Source of the DNA: Rostrohypoxylon terebratum
Lineage: Eukaryota > Ascomycota > Sordariomycetes > Xylariales > Hypoxylaceae
Direction: 5' to 3'
Length of the DNA stretch: 64,000 nt
NCBI GenBank assembly: GCA_022497145.1
Contig: MU385888.1
Span: 230,245 to 294,244, forward strand
This document shows positions 45,688-57,298 of this stretch, in pieces. Position 1 is the first letter of the stretch, and each line of letters begins with the position of its first letter. Under the pieces are notes generated by a model that worked only from the letters and a program-made list of their open reading frames with translations, had not been told where the DNA came from and ran no database searches. Both the position numbers and the translations under genes were made by a program.

Positions 45688-48171
45688 ATGGCCAATCCTT
45701 ACCAACGTGACTCACCTGGATTTAACCCAGACGCTACCCAGACAAGCTTCCTTCCACGATTCAGAAACTCCTCATACGCGTCCGCCGCCGCCGCCGGTTT
45801 ACCTCCTTCTAGCGGAACATTTGCGCCTGCGTCGCATTCCTCAGTCAATCGTCTCTCATACCTCCTCAATCCCCCTTACGAACCCGCATCCGACCTGTAT
45901 GGAGCAAATCTAAGTTCTCAACGTTATGGGCAAAGCATCGATACAGATATGAATAACGGTAATTTGGATGGGGGGGCTCCGACTTGGCTGAGTCGTGAAC
46001 CGCAATTGCCGTCATTTTCAAGAGCTTTTGAGAGATACGCCCAATATGAACCTGGAGAGAATTTGTGGACAACTGTCCACAGAAAATACTACTTCTTCAC
46101 TCCATCGTATTTGATAGGGTCCAGCTACATGCAGAAGTTGTCGGAGGCGTACAGGACGAAACAAGCGCAAAGAGAAACCCAGCAACAATCAGCAAGTACC
46201 TTGCCAGTCGGTATCATAACGACAGGTTCCCTAGCGAACAAGGTGCCAGCCTCTCATCATGGAATGACGTACGACCTAATAGAACGAGCTCCGGCTGTAG
46301 AGGATGACCACTCGATACCTCCTTTGCCTAGTAGATGGAATAAGGATGACAAACACGGCGCATTAGAAGTTACAGCAGACGGTCAGGAAGTCAAGTACAC
46401 ACCAAATCGTAATTCCAGAGAGCAAGATCACGAAACTTGCGCGATACGAGCCGATCACCCAATGCCCTGGCAAGCTGGGATATATTATTTTGAGGTCACC
46501 CTTCTTTCTAGAAGACGAGATGAGTATGTGACAGATGGAAATTCTTATTCGATTGAAACTAACCGTCATGTATCCAGGACTACCGTGTGTATTGGATTTT
46601 CAACCAAAAACGTTCCCTTAATGCGACCCCCAGGTTGGGAACCTGAGTCGTGGGGTTACCACGGGGATGATGGCGATGTATACTCCGGTCAGAACGTTGG
46701 CAAGCAATACGAGGGCGGCCCTTTCGGCCCACAGGATACCATCGGATGCGGTATTAATTTCCGCACACGTGAAGCTTTCTTCACCAAAAATGGGCAAGAT
46801 TTCAGTATGTATTCCTCATATGTGCAAGCTTCCACTCGGCGGATTCTTTTCTAATAATCCATAGAAACCGCGTTCCGGGACATAAAAGGGGATCTCTATC
46901 CTACTATCGGCATGAAAAAAGCTGGAGAGCATATTCGTGTTAACTTTGGTCAGACTCGATTCGTGTTTGACATTGATCACATGGTACAGGTAAATATTCC
47001 CAAACTAAGCAGAGTCGTCATTGAAAAGAGATCTCCTGAGCATCGCTAACATGTATGATGATGAAGAAAGAACGATTGAAGATCAGCTCAGCTATTAAGA
47101 GAACAAGGTATGGCACTCCCTTAGAATCAAACCCAGTTTTACGAAAACTTACATGTGAAATTCAGTATTGAGAAACTAGTATCACCTCCCATGGACGAGA
47201 CGGAGCTCATCCAAAAACTTGTACGTCACTGGGTAACCCACTAAAGATTTTCGTCATTGCTCATCAGGATATATACTAGGTTCTACAATTTTTACAACAT
47301 GATGGATACGTGGAGACAGCTCGAGCGTTTGCCGAAGAGATTCATGCTGAAAAGCAACACTTACAAATCGACCAACGAACACCTGTCCCGGGCATTAACA
47401 TTAGAGATGACGAGGACGCTCATCGTAGACAGCGTGAGTCCACACGATCCTCTTCATTTATTCTATACTGACCTAAGATAGGCATTCGAAGATCTATTCT
47501 CGAGGGCGACATTGAAAAGGCTATTAAGTATACCCAAGCCTACTATCCAGATGTTTTAAAAAAACGCGACGACGTCCATTTCAAATTAAAGTGCCGGACG
47601 TTCATTGAAATGGTACGAAAGTCGGCCGAACTCGGTAATCCCAATGCCAAGAAAAGCAACGGTCACTCATTTGACGACCATCCTAACAAGATGGATGTCG
47701 ACGAGAACGGTTTCCCGGACCAGATGGAGGAAGACGGCATGGAAGCTCAAATAAGCCAAGATGACCTCCTTACCGAGACTATCAAATATGGACAATCTCT
47801 ACAGGCGGAATATATGGATGATTCACGAAGCAAAACGCTTAATGAGGTTTTCTCTCTCCTAGCCTATCCGAACCCTTTGCAGGTCAAGGAGGTCGCACCC
47901 TTACTTGACCGCAAAGGCAGGGTTGCTGTGGCTGAAGAACTCAATGCCGCCATCCTTTGTAAGATTTCTCGATTTTCCTCATCGCAACATTGAACTCGAC
48001 ACTAACTAATTTACTTTAGCTTCGTTGGGGAAATCGTCTCGATCGGCGCTGGAGAATCTTTATGGGCAAACAAGTGTATTGCTGGATTATCTTCGCGAGG
48101 ACGGCGGCCCCGGATCGCTTCTCACTATACAATCCGTCATTGACGAGATACCAAAGTCGCAACCTTTCTAG
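45688..48171 (+). CDS. GID1: RanBPM/VID30-type GID E3 ligase subunit Gid1
   Basis: Scaffold subunit of the GID/CTLH ubiquitin ligase, which degrades gluconeogenic enzymes in yeast. Exons 45688-46804, 46865-46989, 47067-47107, 47166-47220, 47280-47433, 47482-47958 and 48020-48171 give 706 residues. Order: disordered N-terminus; SPRY domain (~255-415, with GIYYFEVTLL, TTVCIGFST, WGYHGDDG, GDTIGCGINF-like DTIGCGINF and GDLYPTIGM); LisH (~447-470, LQFLQHDGYVETARAFAEE); CTLH (~498-545, IRRSILEGDIEKAIKYTQAY); CRA (~590-690). All six joins preserve frame. A further 35 codons stay open in frame after the TAG to 48279. Confidence 0.93.
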
Positions 48172-50641
48172 TTGAATAATGCGCAGGTATCTGACGACAC
48201 GTCTACTACGGTGCCAGAAACTTCCCAAGCCGGTATTCGACCTCCGGAGCCGGAAATTGGTGAGGCCCCTCCTCACTAGTACACGACAGTACAAAATCCG
48301 GACGCCTTCAGTCCATTGCTAAACCAACTGAGCTATGGTCCAGTCCCTATATTGAGAATCGAAACCATTCGCCCCATCTCATATATCTGTTACGGATCAT
48401 CGATCAAGGACTTTAGATGGAAGGGCGTGCTTAACTTTTATTTTGTACATGCGGTCATGAAACCCATCAAGTAAAACAAATGACTCCCCTCGAGGGGCAA
48501 ACTCTGCTTAGTATTAGATTACCATTGTATTCTCGGATTGATGGCGCCATAGGTGTGTTTGGTAGGAAGGCGGCAGATTCTGTTCCTTAAGCATTTTTAA
48601 CATGGCGGGATTTGTCTGTCTTTGCGTGTGCATTACCCAAGTTTGCCTTTTCCACCCATTTTCCGACTGTATTCTATATCGTACCTACCTACGTCGCGAC
48701 AAGTCAAAACTACCGCGAATCATCCCAACGACCGATTATGTGGATCCGCACAAATCACAAGTTATCTAAGATAGTTGATGGACCACACTAGAGACTTTAA
48801 GAAATATTGGCGTCGTAGCCTAGTCCAGGATGGATGTACAAATCATTGATAGGTACCAAGAAAGGATAGGCAAGGACCCTCGGAAGGAAATGAAGGTTGC
48901 TAGATTCTGTACGAATGACTTAGACCAGTGTATCTTGTGAATAGATTTTGTTCACTGCCTACTTTTGATGATGGAAAACTAGCAACTGGATGAAACTGTC
49001 ACGTTTCTACGCGAGACGAGACTTTACTAGGTACTTATGCAGGTCAAAACTACGTACATCGAAGGTAGTTACACAATCTATATCGCTAAGAATAGAAAAA
49101 GCATCAAAAGAGGTAGGTATGACCAAGAAATGGGGAAGGGAGGTATTCACCCGCAGCCTGCCCAGGATCTAGATCTAGACTTGCCTATTCTCCCATCCCA
49201 TCCCATCCCATCCCATCTCCCCAAAGCCTCCAGATTACCACCACCAAAAGCAACGCGCACGAGAACTAGGTAGAAAAAAATCATCATAACCTTGTCATTA
49301 AAAACAGAGAGAAATCCGGAACGTGGGGTTGCGGAACGCGCATACAGTAAGTATGCACAGGATGTCATGTCCAAAGCAACGTTTATATATCGATCGATCT
49401 CTGCGATCTCTTCGGCGACTCTGGCATGTGCTTGAGTGGTGACTCCGGTAGAATGCAAAATCCGACCAGACCAAACCAGACCAGAAATATGGAAGGTCGT
49501 TTGCCTACCTATTCCACGGCCATGTGCTGCTGCTGCTGTTGCTGCTGCATCAACCCATTCATTCATTCATTCACCTCCTCACCAGCCTGCGATGCAACCA
49601 CCGCTCTCCCCACGCATGAAATTGCGATTTGTTTAGAATCGTGGACCAGCCCACCGCACGCCGAAGACCATGGATGTAAGACAAATTACATAAAATCATT
49701 GGTTCGCCTACTAGGATTAGGAAATCGCATCGAGATTCAACAATCATCTTTCCTTTCTATTCTGAATCTGAAAGTATGTAAGGTAGTATAGCAGTAACCT
49801 GATCTGACCTGACCTGATCTAGTCCCTCCGTCGGGGCTGTCCCCAAGCAAAGCCCGCCAGCCAATCCGTTCTATCCGGAAAGCCAAAGCCAAAAAAAAAA
49901 AACAGTACCCCGTACATACATCGTACTAGGTTGATCAAACCATCTGCATGCATCCGTGACCGATAATAGAGGAAGAAAATGCAATGAAGCTGCAACCTCC
50001 AACTCTGATCCCTCATTACGCGCTGCGGCCACATCCTGCGGCGTATCGCTCTCGCGAATCGCATCTTCCCGTTTCTGCGACCGTACCAACACCGAACCAC
50101 ACCCCTTTACCGCCCCCCCCTCTGCACGCGAAAAAAAAAATTGTTCTGTGCAGGGACGGCACCAACCACAGATTAAATCAATATATATTAAACACGTGAT
50201 ATCATCTTCCAATGCAAACGATCCCTTTACGCCTCATTTCGTCTCTTCATCGTCTTCCATCGTGTTCGCCCTCGTTAGACAAGCGTTGGCGAGTGCCTTG
50301 ACGGTTTTCCCCGGGTTATGCCGATGATAAGGTTCCCTCTGGGATTTTTTCACTGTAACGCCGATGTCGTAGTGGGGGAAAGGGAGGGGGGAACCCTGAA
50401 AATAGTCCGAACGTCATTTATCATCCATGACTCCCCAAAAAAGGACAAAGGCCAAATCCGCAAAAGTGAACAAAGAACCAGATCCATCGATTGACGTATC
50501 GTACGAGGTATCAAGTAAACCCATCAGCGATAGGGGTAGAGATATAGTATCGAGTGACAAGTAGTATAGCGAATATTTAGATTTCATAAAGGGGAAAGGC
50601 AGTGCAACACACGCAAAGAGAGAGGGTGGGTAAGCGGGAGA
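48172..50641. other. intergenic, simple repeats, no supported gene
   Basis: 3' flank of the Gid1 gene and a gene-poor stretch. Contains a tRNA-like D-arm fragment (48297-48350, minus), a TCCCA pentanucleotide repeat (49191-49217), CTG/CTT and CATT short runs (49523-49575), and A-runs. No coding gene is convincing. Confidence 0.45.
49191..49217. repeat. TCCCA microsatellite
   Basis: About five tandem TCCCA units with one degenerate end unit. Confidence 0.85.
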
Positions 50642-50872
50642 TTACGAGATCGCTATGCTGTCAAGGTCTCGCATCAGCACCGCCATCTGGGCTCGCTTTG
50701 CTGCTTCGGCCACGAGGTTTAGGTCTCGGATGAAAGCATCTGTGCTTGGTGTCTTCTGTGTTGCCGGGGGAGGCTGCGCAAAACCTTGAGATGTCGAGGT
50801 CTTGGTAGTGGATGTCGTTGTGGACGAGAATTGGCGCTGAGCCATACCGGACGAGGTCATGGGAGCATCCAT
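50642..50872 (-). CDS. small Ser/Thr-rich hypothetical protein
   Basis: A 76-codon frame starting MDAPMTSSGM. The first half is Ser/Thr/Pro-rich, then a likely amphipathic helix DAFIRDLNLVAEAAKRAQMA ending in VLMRDLDSIAIS. The helix looks like real protein sequence. The frame is open further upstream (to 51109) but that part lacks features. No family recognised; the promoter and a cluster of pyrimidine-rich sequence lie upstream on the minus strand. Confidence 0.4.
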   Translation of the reverse strand: MDAPMTSSGMAQRQFSSTTTSTTKTSTSQGFAQPPPATQKTPSTDAFIRDLNLVAEAAKRAQMAVLMRDLDSIAIS

Positions 50873-52014
50873 GTTGTTGTGATGTTTTGTAGATGAAGGG
50901 AGTGCGATATTCTCGACTCTTCTTTGAGTAGATAAAAACTTGGTGAGGACGTCTAGAGCTTCGAGACCTTTGTGTGAAAGAAGATTTTGGGACTTGGGGG
51001 AATGGTTTCGCTTGCAACGCAGATACAAGGCTGGCGCGTATTTATGGTATCTTCGGCAACCTGCAGGTATGGGGAGGACTCGAAGAAGAGTACACAGATC
51101 GTGCGCCACTTGATCTCTCGGTCCTTTTATTCTCTGTGATAGCGGAGCACGAGATGGTGCGATGTCATACGACAGGTGGGCTTTGGTCTGGCGTATAGGA
51201 AGAAAATGATACTTATAGGAAGAGACAGCGAGGAAGACGAAGAAGACCCGAAACCTTAGTAGTGGCCTTGTATTAATACCTATTGCACGACGGTATTTGG
51301 AAGAAAAAGAGTGGGAAAGAAGATGAGAGGTTTTCGTGGGTTAGCAGGCCTTATTAAGGACTAGTCGGTTCACGACCACTGCATAGGTGGTCAGGCTGTC
51401 GATCAAGATGCGACGCAAGTTTGCCTTAGCTGCTTAAGGCGGTGACGAAATCTGCAGGAATGGAGGCTGTCAAAGTAGTATCGCAATTCCCTTTTGCGGG
51501 AAAATAGTGGCCTTTTAGTCAATTTAGTTGGAGAAAGCCTCGATTCTCTTTGTTCTCTGGTTTTCTAGTTTTCTAGTGATGCTAGAAAAAGGTAAGAATG
51601 GCCGGTCCGGGGGGGTTAAGTTCTTAAGGGGCATCAAGGATCCGAGGTATCTTCACAAGTACCTAGCGTGTGCTAAGGTATATCAAGGATTCAAGATGGA
51701 GAATCGAGATATCGTGATTATTTGCTTTTTGGTTGCCTGATAACAATAAAACGGACGGAGGGCTGTTACTGTATCGACCCCCCAATTCCGAGGTCAATAG
51801 ATTCAAGACCGGGGGTCCTTAACCAAACTTAATCTTGGTTATAACCTTGGAAGTGTGTGCAGATTGTCGACTAGGCTAGATCTGGACGAAGGGGTGAATA
51901 TTGAGTGAACCATCAAGCCATCCAATATAAATAGAAAATATCAAGAGGGGAGCTGCATATAGGGTCCAATACAACAGTTAGGCGAAATCTGATTGAAATA
52001 TTTTATTATATGAG

Positions 52015-52077
52015 GGTGGTATAGGTGGTATAGGTGATATAGGTGGTATAGGTGGTATAGGTGGTATAGGTGGTATA
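52015..52077. repeat. 9-bp minisatellite GGTGGTATA x7
   Basis: Seven head-to-tail copies of GGTGGTATA; the third has GGTGATATA. No coding context. Confidence 0.95.
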
Positions 52078-52878
52078 GAGCTAAGTATATAGTAAGCAGG
52101 TTAAATAGGAAGATGTTGGTTGGTGTCTACTATGACGAGATATCTCGTCGTGTCGGTAACGGGTTGCAACTCGGTGGAGGGGTAGGGTGGAATCGTGGAT
52201 AACTCGGAGCTACCACACGGTCCACAACAGTGGACTGTGTATTTGTACCGACCGGAGTTATTGCCAAAGTACCTACATAGTAGTTTCGTGACCCCGGAAA
52301 CGAGGATTACCTGGGTCCTAGATAATTGAGATAATTGACCTTTTTCGCCGACAATGTGAAGTACGGCGGAGTCTAAAAACGAAGTTGAAACGGAGAAGAA
52401 ATGAAGAAAGGGTTAAGATCCACTCAACCATCAAATGTGAAAAATAATATTATCAAACTTTGAAGATTTTAGGTGTTCATCGCGGCTACCGAACCTTATT
52501 TCTTTCTTACTACGTGCCGGATTCTACAGAGTATTCAGAACAACGTTGTTACCTTCCTAGGATATTTACATTTATTTACTTTAGAAGGCAGTTACTATCG
52601 ATGGATACATCCTTGAATGAATCTTACCTAAATACTTACTATATGGAGTTTTATCCCGGATCTTCTAAATTGCCTACATATACATAACCACATCAATACT
52701 ATGCACTGTACTACTACGCAACACAAGCTGACTTTACTCGGTGAGCCAGCTCCCTGGCAACATCCCGCACCAGAGGCGCCCAGGTGAACAATCCCACTAA
52801 GCTGTCCAGGCTGTTGTAGCACAAATCCCACGCGCCAGTCAGATCTCGAATGTAACCCCGAAAATGGAACATTTTCAG

Positions 52879-52918
52879 GTCCCCAAGTCCCCAAGTCCCC
52901 AAAGCCCCAAAGCCCCCT
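52879..52918. repeat. CCCCAAGT/CCCCAAAG tandem tract
   Basis: Two copies each of CCCCAAGT and CCCCAAAG in tandem, followed by CCCCC. Confidence 0.8.
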
Positions 52919-52989
52919 AGTTTTGATCCCCCTCACTGATCTCAGATCCTATTACTGAGAAACTACATCATCGTACGTCCTCAGTTCAT

Positions 52990-53546
52990 TTAGCGGTTAG
53001 GCAGTAGTACGTGCACTTGCAGACTTCCAAGGTTGTTGATCTGGTCGACCACGTCCAGAAACGGTAGAAGTTCATCTTCCGTGTCGCTCCGCAGAACATG
53101 GTCTATGATGTATTTTGGCAGGTGGCTGCTTGCTATATCGGACATTACCTGAGCTACTACTGACAATATAGCCGTTGTTCAATTACCTTATATCAGCTAG
53201 TGTCTTCGGTAGTCTCACGAATTCGGATGAGCGGCTCGAGCACCGTCCAAGATGGAATGAAGCGATGAGGCGGCTCAATCCCATAAAGTCCTAGTCCACC
53301 ATTATCGCGTCCCTCGGCTCTGTCGAGATATCTTTCCACCGGCGGATGGAAGAGCTGGAGTCCTGGACGGTTCTGGCTCTCGTATTTCCCGCGTATATCT
53401 CTCTTGGCGATAAGAAAAAGGGGACTTTCCAAGTTATGCGACATTGCGACACTTGTAAAGGGATGCGAATTCGGAAGCAGTATGATCTTCACGAGTTTTT
53501 CATACCGCACTTCATATCTGATAAGAAAACAATATGCATCGGGCAT
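52990..53546 (-). CDS. hypothetical two-exon protein
   Basis: Model exons on the minus strand 53546-53219 and 53159-52990 (59-bp intron with a GTGAGA donor and GTCAG acceptor), 165 residues. Segments: MPDAYCFLIRYEVRYEKLVKI, SPLFLIAKRDIRGKYESQNR, LQLFHPPVERYLDRAEGRDN and, after the intron, VMSDIASSHLPKYIIDHVLR. Both parts are open and the join preserves frame (LIRI/LVAQVMSD). Without splicing the protein stops 7 codons later. Regular protein-like composition, but no family recognised, so confidence is low to moderate. Confidence 0.4.
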
Positions 53547-54481
53547 ATCGCTTTTCGGGATGGAATGGTAATAGATAAAACTACCTCAGTTGATGCCCGA
53601 CCTTGGAAAAAAAGTCCAAAAGTCCAAAATTGACTCGGTACTTCGTACGAACCTTGGAAGCTACCTAGCACCTAGCAGTAGACCTAGCAGTACGTGTTGA
53701 TGCTCCACATTTTCACACTTTCACATTTTGACAGAATCGCATTCCAGGGAAACCCCTAATTGAAAGCGCCCCCACGGACGAATAAAATAGAAATCCACCC
53801 CGCAATGCGCCCCAGACTTTTTTGGAGTTTGGCGTTTGGCGTTTAGCCATGTCGAATCCGGACTATGATCTACGTTACCATGTTCCTTGCTTCCGCGCGA
53901 ATCCTTCTGAGGCGTCTAAGGCGTTATGTGCATCGTACTTTCGTGCCTAAGATCGATGACCTAAGGTATAGACGGGATGTTGTGCTTCCAAGATGTACGT
54001 TCGATGATGTTATTGCGACGCACCATCCCTTCTGGTGTCCGTCCGTAGGATGAGCTGATGTCGGGTAACCGTAACCGTACCTTGGAAAATTTCCATGGTT
54101 GTGTGTTACAGTTGCAGAGTTGATAACAACGAGGACCCTGGAAATGCCTGCGAACCCCACAAAATGTCCGAAGCTAGCGGAATCTAGCAGTGCTAGCTCC
54201 AACTGACGCGAATATCTCGGGATGCCGCTAAATCTTCGGTTGATGATGTATGACCATTGACGATAAGCTCCCGAGTCGAGGACCGATAACGGTTATCGAT
54301 ACATGATAAGCCCGATAAGGATCTCAACTTTTTGGCTTCACTTTCGAAAATGAGGGGCAAACACTTGTGACGTACACGCAAAGAAGAACGATTCTTGAAA
54401 CTATTCTTCGAGATAACAACACCTACATACCCTTGCTCGGGACGTATGTAATAGAAGAGGCTCGGAAGAGATTCCGAAGCT
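53547..54481. other. intergenic, no gene seen
   Basis: Space between divergent genes; promoters of both are expected here. The only long open frame is the antisense of the metaxin upstream region. Confidence 0.4.
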
Positions 54482-55418
54482 ATGTCGTCAACTACACACA
54501 ATGCGGCAACGAACCAGAAACCATACAAGATGTCCGGCTGGTTAGCCGTACCGGCTCCATTAGCTCGACTATTCAAAAAGTTTCCTCTCCTCACATATCC
54601 TCCGAACGAGCTTCCAGCTCGCTCGCCCAGCGCTAGAGATGTGGCAACTTTATACGTCTTCATATCAGACCGGGACGCCCTGAACGGCTTGCCCAGCTTC
54701 AACCCAAACTGTCTCAAATGGCAGGTATGTCTACCACGAACATCTCAGCACCCCCCCTCTCTTCCATAACTAACCACCAATCCAGGCTTTCCTCAAAATG
54801 ACAGGAGTAAACTTCCAAGTCGTATCCTCCACAAACCATGCCTCTCCCAGCGGCGCATTGCCATTCCTACTCCCCCCATCCAGTCCCAAACCCGTAGTTT
54901 CCAGCCAGCTCGAACAGTACGCCGCAGAACACGGCACGACCAAGGTTTCCGACGTCCCCACCCCGAAGCTAGAGGCCTACGAATCGCTCCTCGACGTCCG
55001 GATACGCAACGCCTGGCTATTCGCCCTATACCTGTCACGCGCGAACACGGACCTGCTCTCGCGGCTGTACATCACGCCCGTATCCGCGTCGCGCGTCGTG
55101 CAGGCGACGTCGCTGTACCATCTGCGGCGCGCGGCGGAAAGCGATATCCTACGAACCCTGAACACGCCAATCGTGAACGGCAAGACGTTATACGAGGGCG
55201 CGAGAGAGGCCTTCGAAGCCCTGTCTACGATCCTGGGCGATGATGATTGGTTCTTTGGGACGGTGCAGCCGGGCTTGTTCGATGCGAAGGTGTTTTCGTA
55301 CACGCACTTGCTGCTTGATGATAGGTTGGTGTGGGGCGATTGGACGCTTACGGAGATCGTGATGGAGTTTCCGAATTTGGTCGCGCATCGGGATCGGATA
55401 TTGGAGAGTTGTTGGTGA
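54482..55418 (+). CDS. metaxin-like mitochondrial outer-membrane import protein
   Basis: Exons 54482-54724 and 54786-55418, giving 291 residues. The N-terminal GST-like module has ATLYVFISD, FNPNCLKWQ/AFLKMTGVNF and NHASPSGALPFLLPP, the hallmark of Tom37/metaxin proteins. The C-terminal module has AREAFEALSTILGDDDWFFG and PGLFDAKVFSYTHLLL, the conserved all-helical block. Metaxins are subunits of the sorting and assembly machinery for beta-barrel proteins in the mitochondrial outer membrane, or its fungal relative. There is no clear C-terminal membrane segment. A second ATG at 54530 (MSGWLAVPAP) is a possible alternative start closer to the usual family N-terminus. Confidence 0.87.
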
Positions 55419-57298
55419 TGGGGAAAAGCGTATATCAGGAATAGAATACTGAAACTACGATTACGATGGGAACTGAATTCAATGGGAAGTATAGTCTAGA
55501 AGGGTCATCGGGTTTTGGCGCGATCCAATATACGAAATACGAGTTTATGAAGTGCATACATAGATAGACGGTTGCGGTCAAGGTAGACATGATATACCCC
55601 CTCTGGGCAATGAGCATCGCTGTTCTGAAAATCAAAAAGACACTTGAAGTGTTTAAATATCAGAGTATTACAGATATGTGTTATGATTGATTACCTACTA
55701 TATATATCTATATGATGTATGTCTGCGTATGCAAAAAATATGATCCTGTAGAATGAATTCATCTCTCTCCCAAGAGGGCAGGCAGAACCAGGAACCAAAA
55801 CACCAAAAATTTGAATCACCAAACTTCTAATAGGCCCAGCCTAGGATCTGTTGATCGGCTCCTAGCTACTGCGCCCCCGCTATTGGGTACTTCTTTGCCA
55901 ACCCTTTTTCAAGGGCCCAAGGTGCAAGTTAAGTGCACTCGTTGGGACTCGAACCCTAAACCACCCATTTCAGAGCAGTTGTTAGGACAGGAACGAGGAG
56001 GTCTCTGTGGAAACGTACACCTTGACCATCAGAACGTTACAGTCAAGCTGTTAGGATCCGCCGATGGAAGTCTGCTACAGTACTTTGCTATTTAACCTTC
56101 ACTTCGAGGAAGCAGGCAGCTGCTTAACAGGCCAATCACGTGGTCGACTGGCTGCTAAATTGCAGTAGATACTGTGGTCGGTGACGAGCGACGCGTGTCA
56201 CGTGTCGCGATATACTACTAGTAGGTATATTGGCGCCTGCCTGTATATACCAATGATCACGGGAACAAGGCGTACACGTAAAGTACTTTGGGATATGGCT
56301 ATCCTTCGAGAATCATAGCAGTCATGACAACGAGCACAAAGAAAGGAGCTATCCAAGCAAGAGATGGCATATGACATGTAGTCAAAGTTGATCTTGACAT
56401 GGACTTTTTCTAGAACTCAGATATCCTTCTTCGTTCAACTGGTTGAGTTAAATCAAACCATCTTCCATGTTAGAATTTGAGTTGTGTTGGATCATTGATA
56501 TGCGACAGGCCTAGGAACCGTAGAACATGTTCTAATTCTTACCAATGAGAGGCGGAATGGATAGCGGATACCATCAGATCCCTCCCTAATCCAATACCCA
56601 GATGTCACTACTTCCTGGCTCTTGATCTCCTGCTGTACAGGCGCAAGTGGCCGTCACATATGACCAGACGATTGCGCATATTCACTACGCTCATGCTTGT
56701 ATCCTTTCTTAATGCCAGACATCACCTAATGCGAATTGAATCTGCTGAGCGGCATCACGAAGTCGCAAATCAACCACTGCGGAGAAAGCTTTCTCATCAC
56801 ACCACCGATAAACTTCAAGTCCCACGAAGTGATTGTCAGGAGATTCTAAGGAGATTCTATACGCAGTTTCCACAGACCAGCAGAGTAAAGGTAGCTGAGA
56901 AATTTGATAGTGCTCTCAATTGACCCAAGACCGACACGCGAGGGTGGCGGAAGGAGACGGGGGAGAGTTTACATCTTGAGTTTGAAAACGGAGAATATTC
57001 ATCTTGCGGCGTGGCTATCTAGGTAGCTATTGAGTCTTTGAACATCAGTACTGTTAATATAATGCCGTGAGAGAGTGAGTGAGGGGAGGAAGGAAGAATG
57101 TGCTGCTCAGTGGCTGGGTGGCGTTACTTCAGGGGTAACACAACATATTAATCACTATTCGCCTGGGGTAAGGGTTAGGGTTAACTGCACGTAAGCAAAG
57201 TCCTAAGGCATCATTCAGTCTAACGGTCTGGTTCTCGTTCAGAAAGGAAGGTTCTAGCCACGTAAAAAAGCGCCTCGCAAATGCCTCCCTAATGACAG
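55419..57298. other. intergenic, tRNA-like relic, no supported gene
   Basis: Gene-free 1.9 kb. A tRNA-like T-arm is on the minus strand at about 55946-55963 (GGTTTAGGGTTCGAGTCCC), with an 18-bp sequence at 56174-56191 shared with the Pol III-like locus at 22.6 kb. A telomere-type GGGTTAGGGTTA block is at 57170-57184. Confidence 0.5.

Larger units (their letters stand above)
50873..52989. other. intergenic, minisatellite, no supported gene
   Basis: No supported gene. Contains a 9-bp minisatellite (52015-52077) and a CCCCAAGT/CCCCAAAG tract (52879-52918). A TGTTAC at 51763 resembles an LTR start, but no matching 3' end with target duplication was found. Confidence 0.45.

Noticed and set aside
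48297..48350. tRNA-Phe-like 5' half on the minus strand (TAGCTCAGTTGG, CTGAAG), with a B-box-like TTTCGATTCTC upstream suggesting a permuted tRNA
   Set aside because: The D-stem and anticodon stem do not pair and the upstream T-arm does not fold, so I treat it as a chance or decayed tRNA fragment rather than a functional or permuted tRNA.
51763..52310. possible second solo LTR starting TGTTACTGTATCGACC
   Set aside because: No matching ...GTAACA end with a 5-bp target duplication was found; only GGTAACG at 52163, with non-matching flanks.
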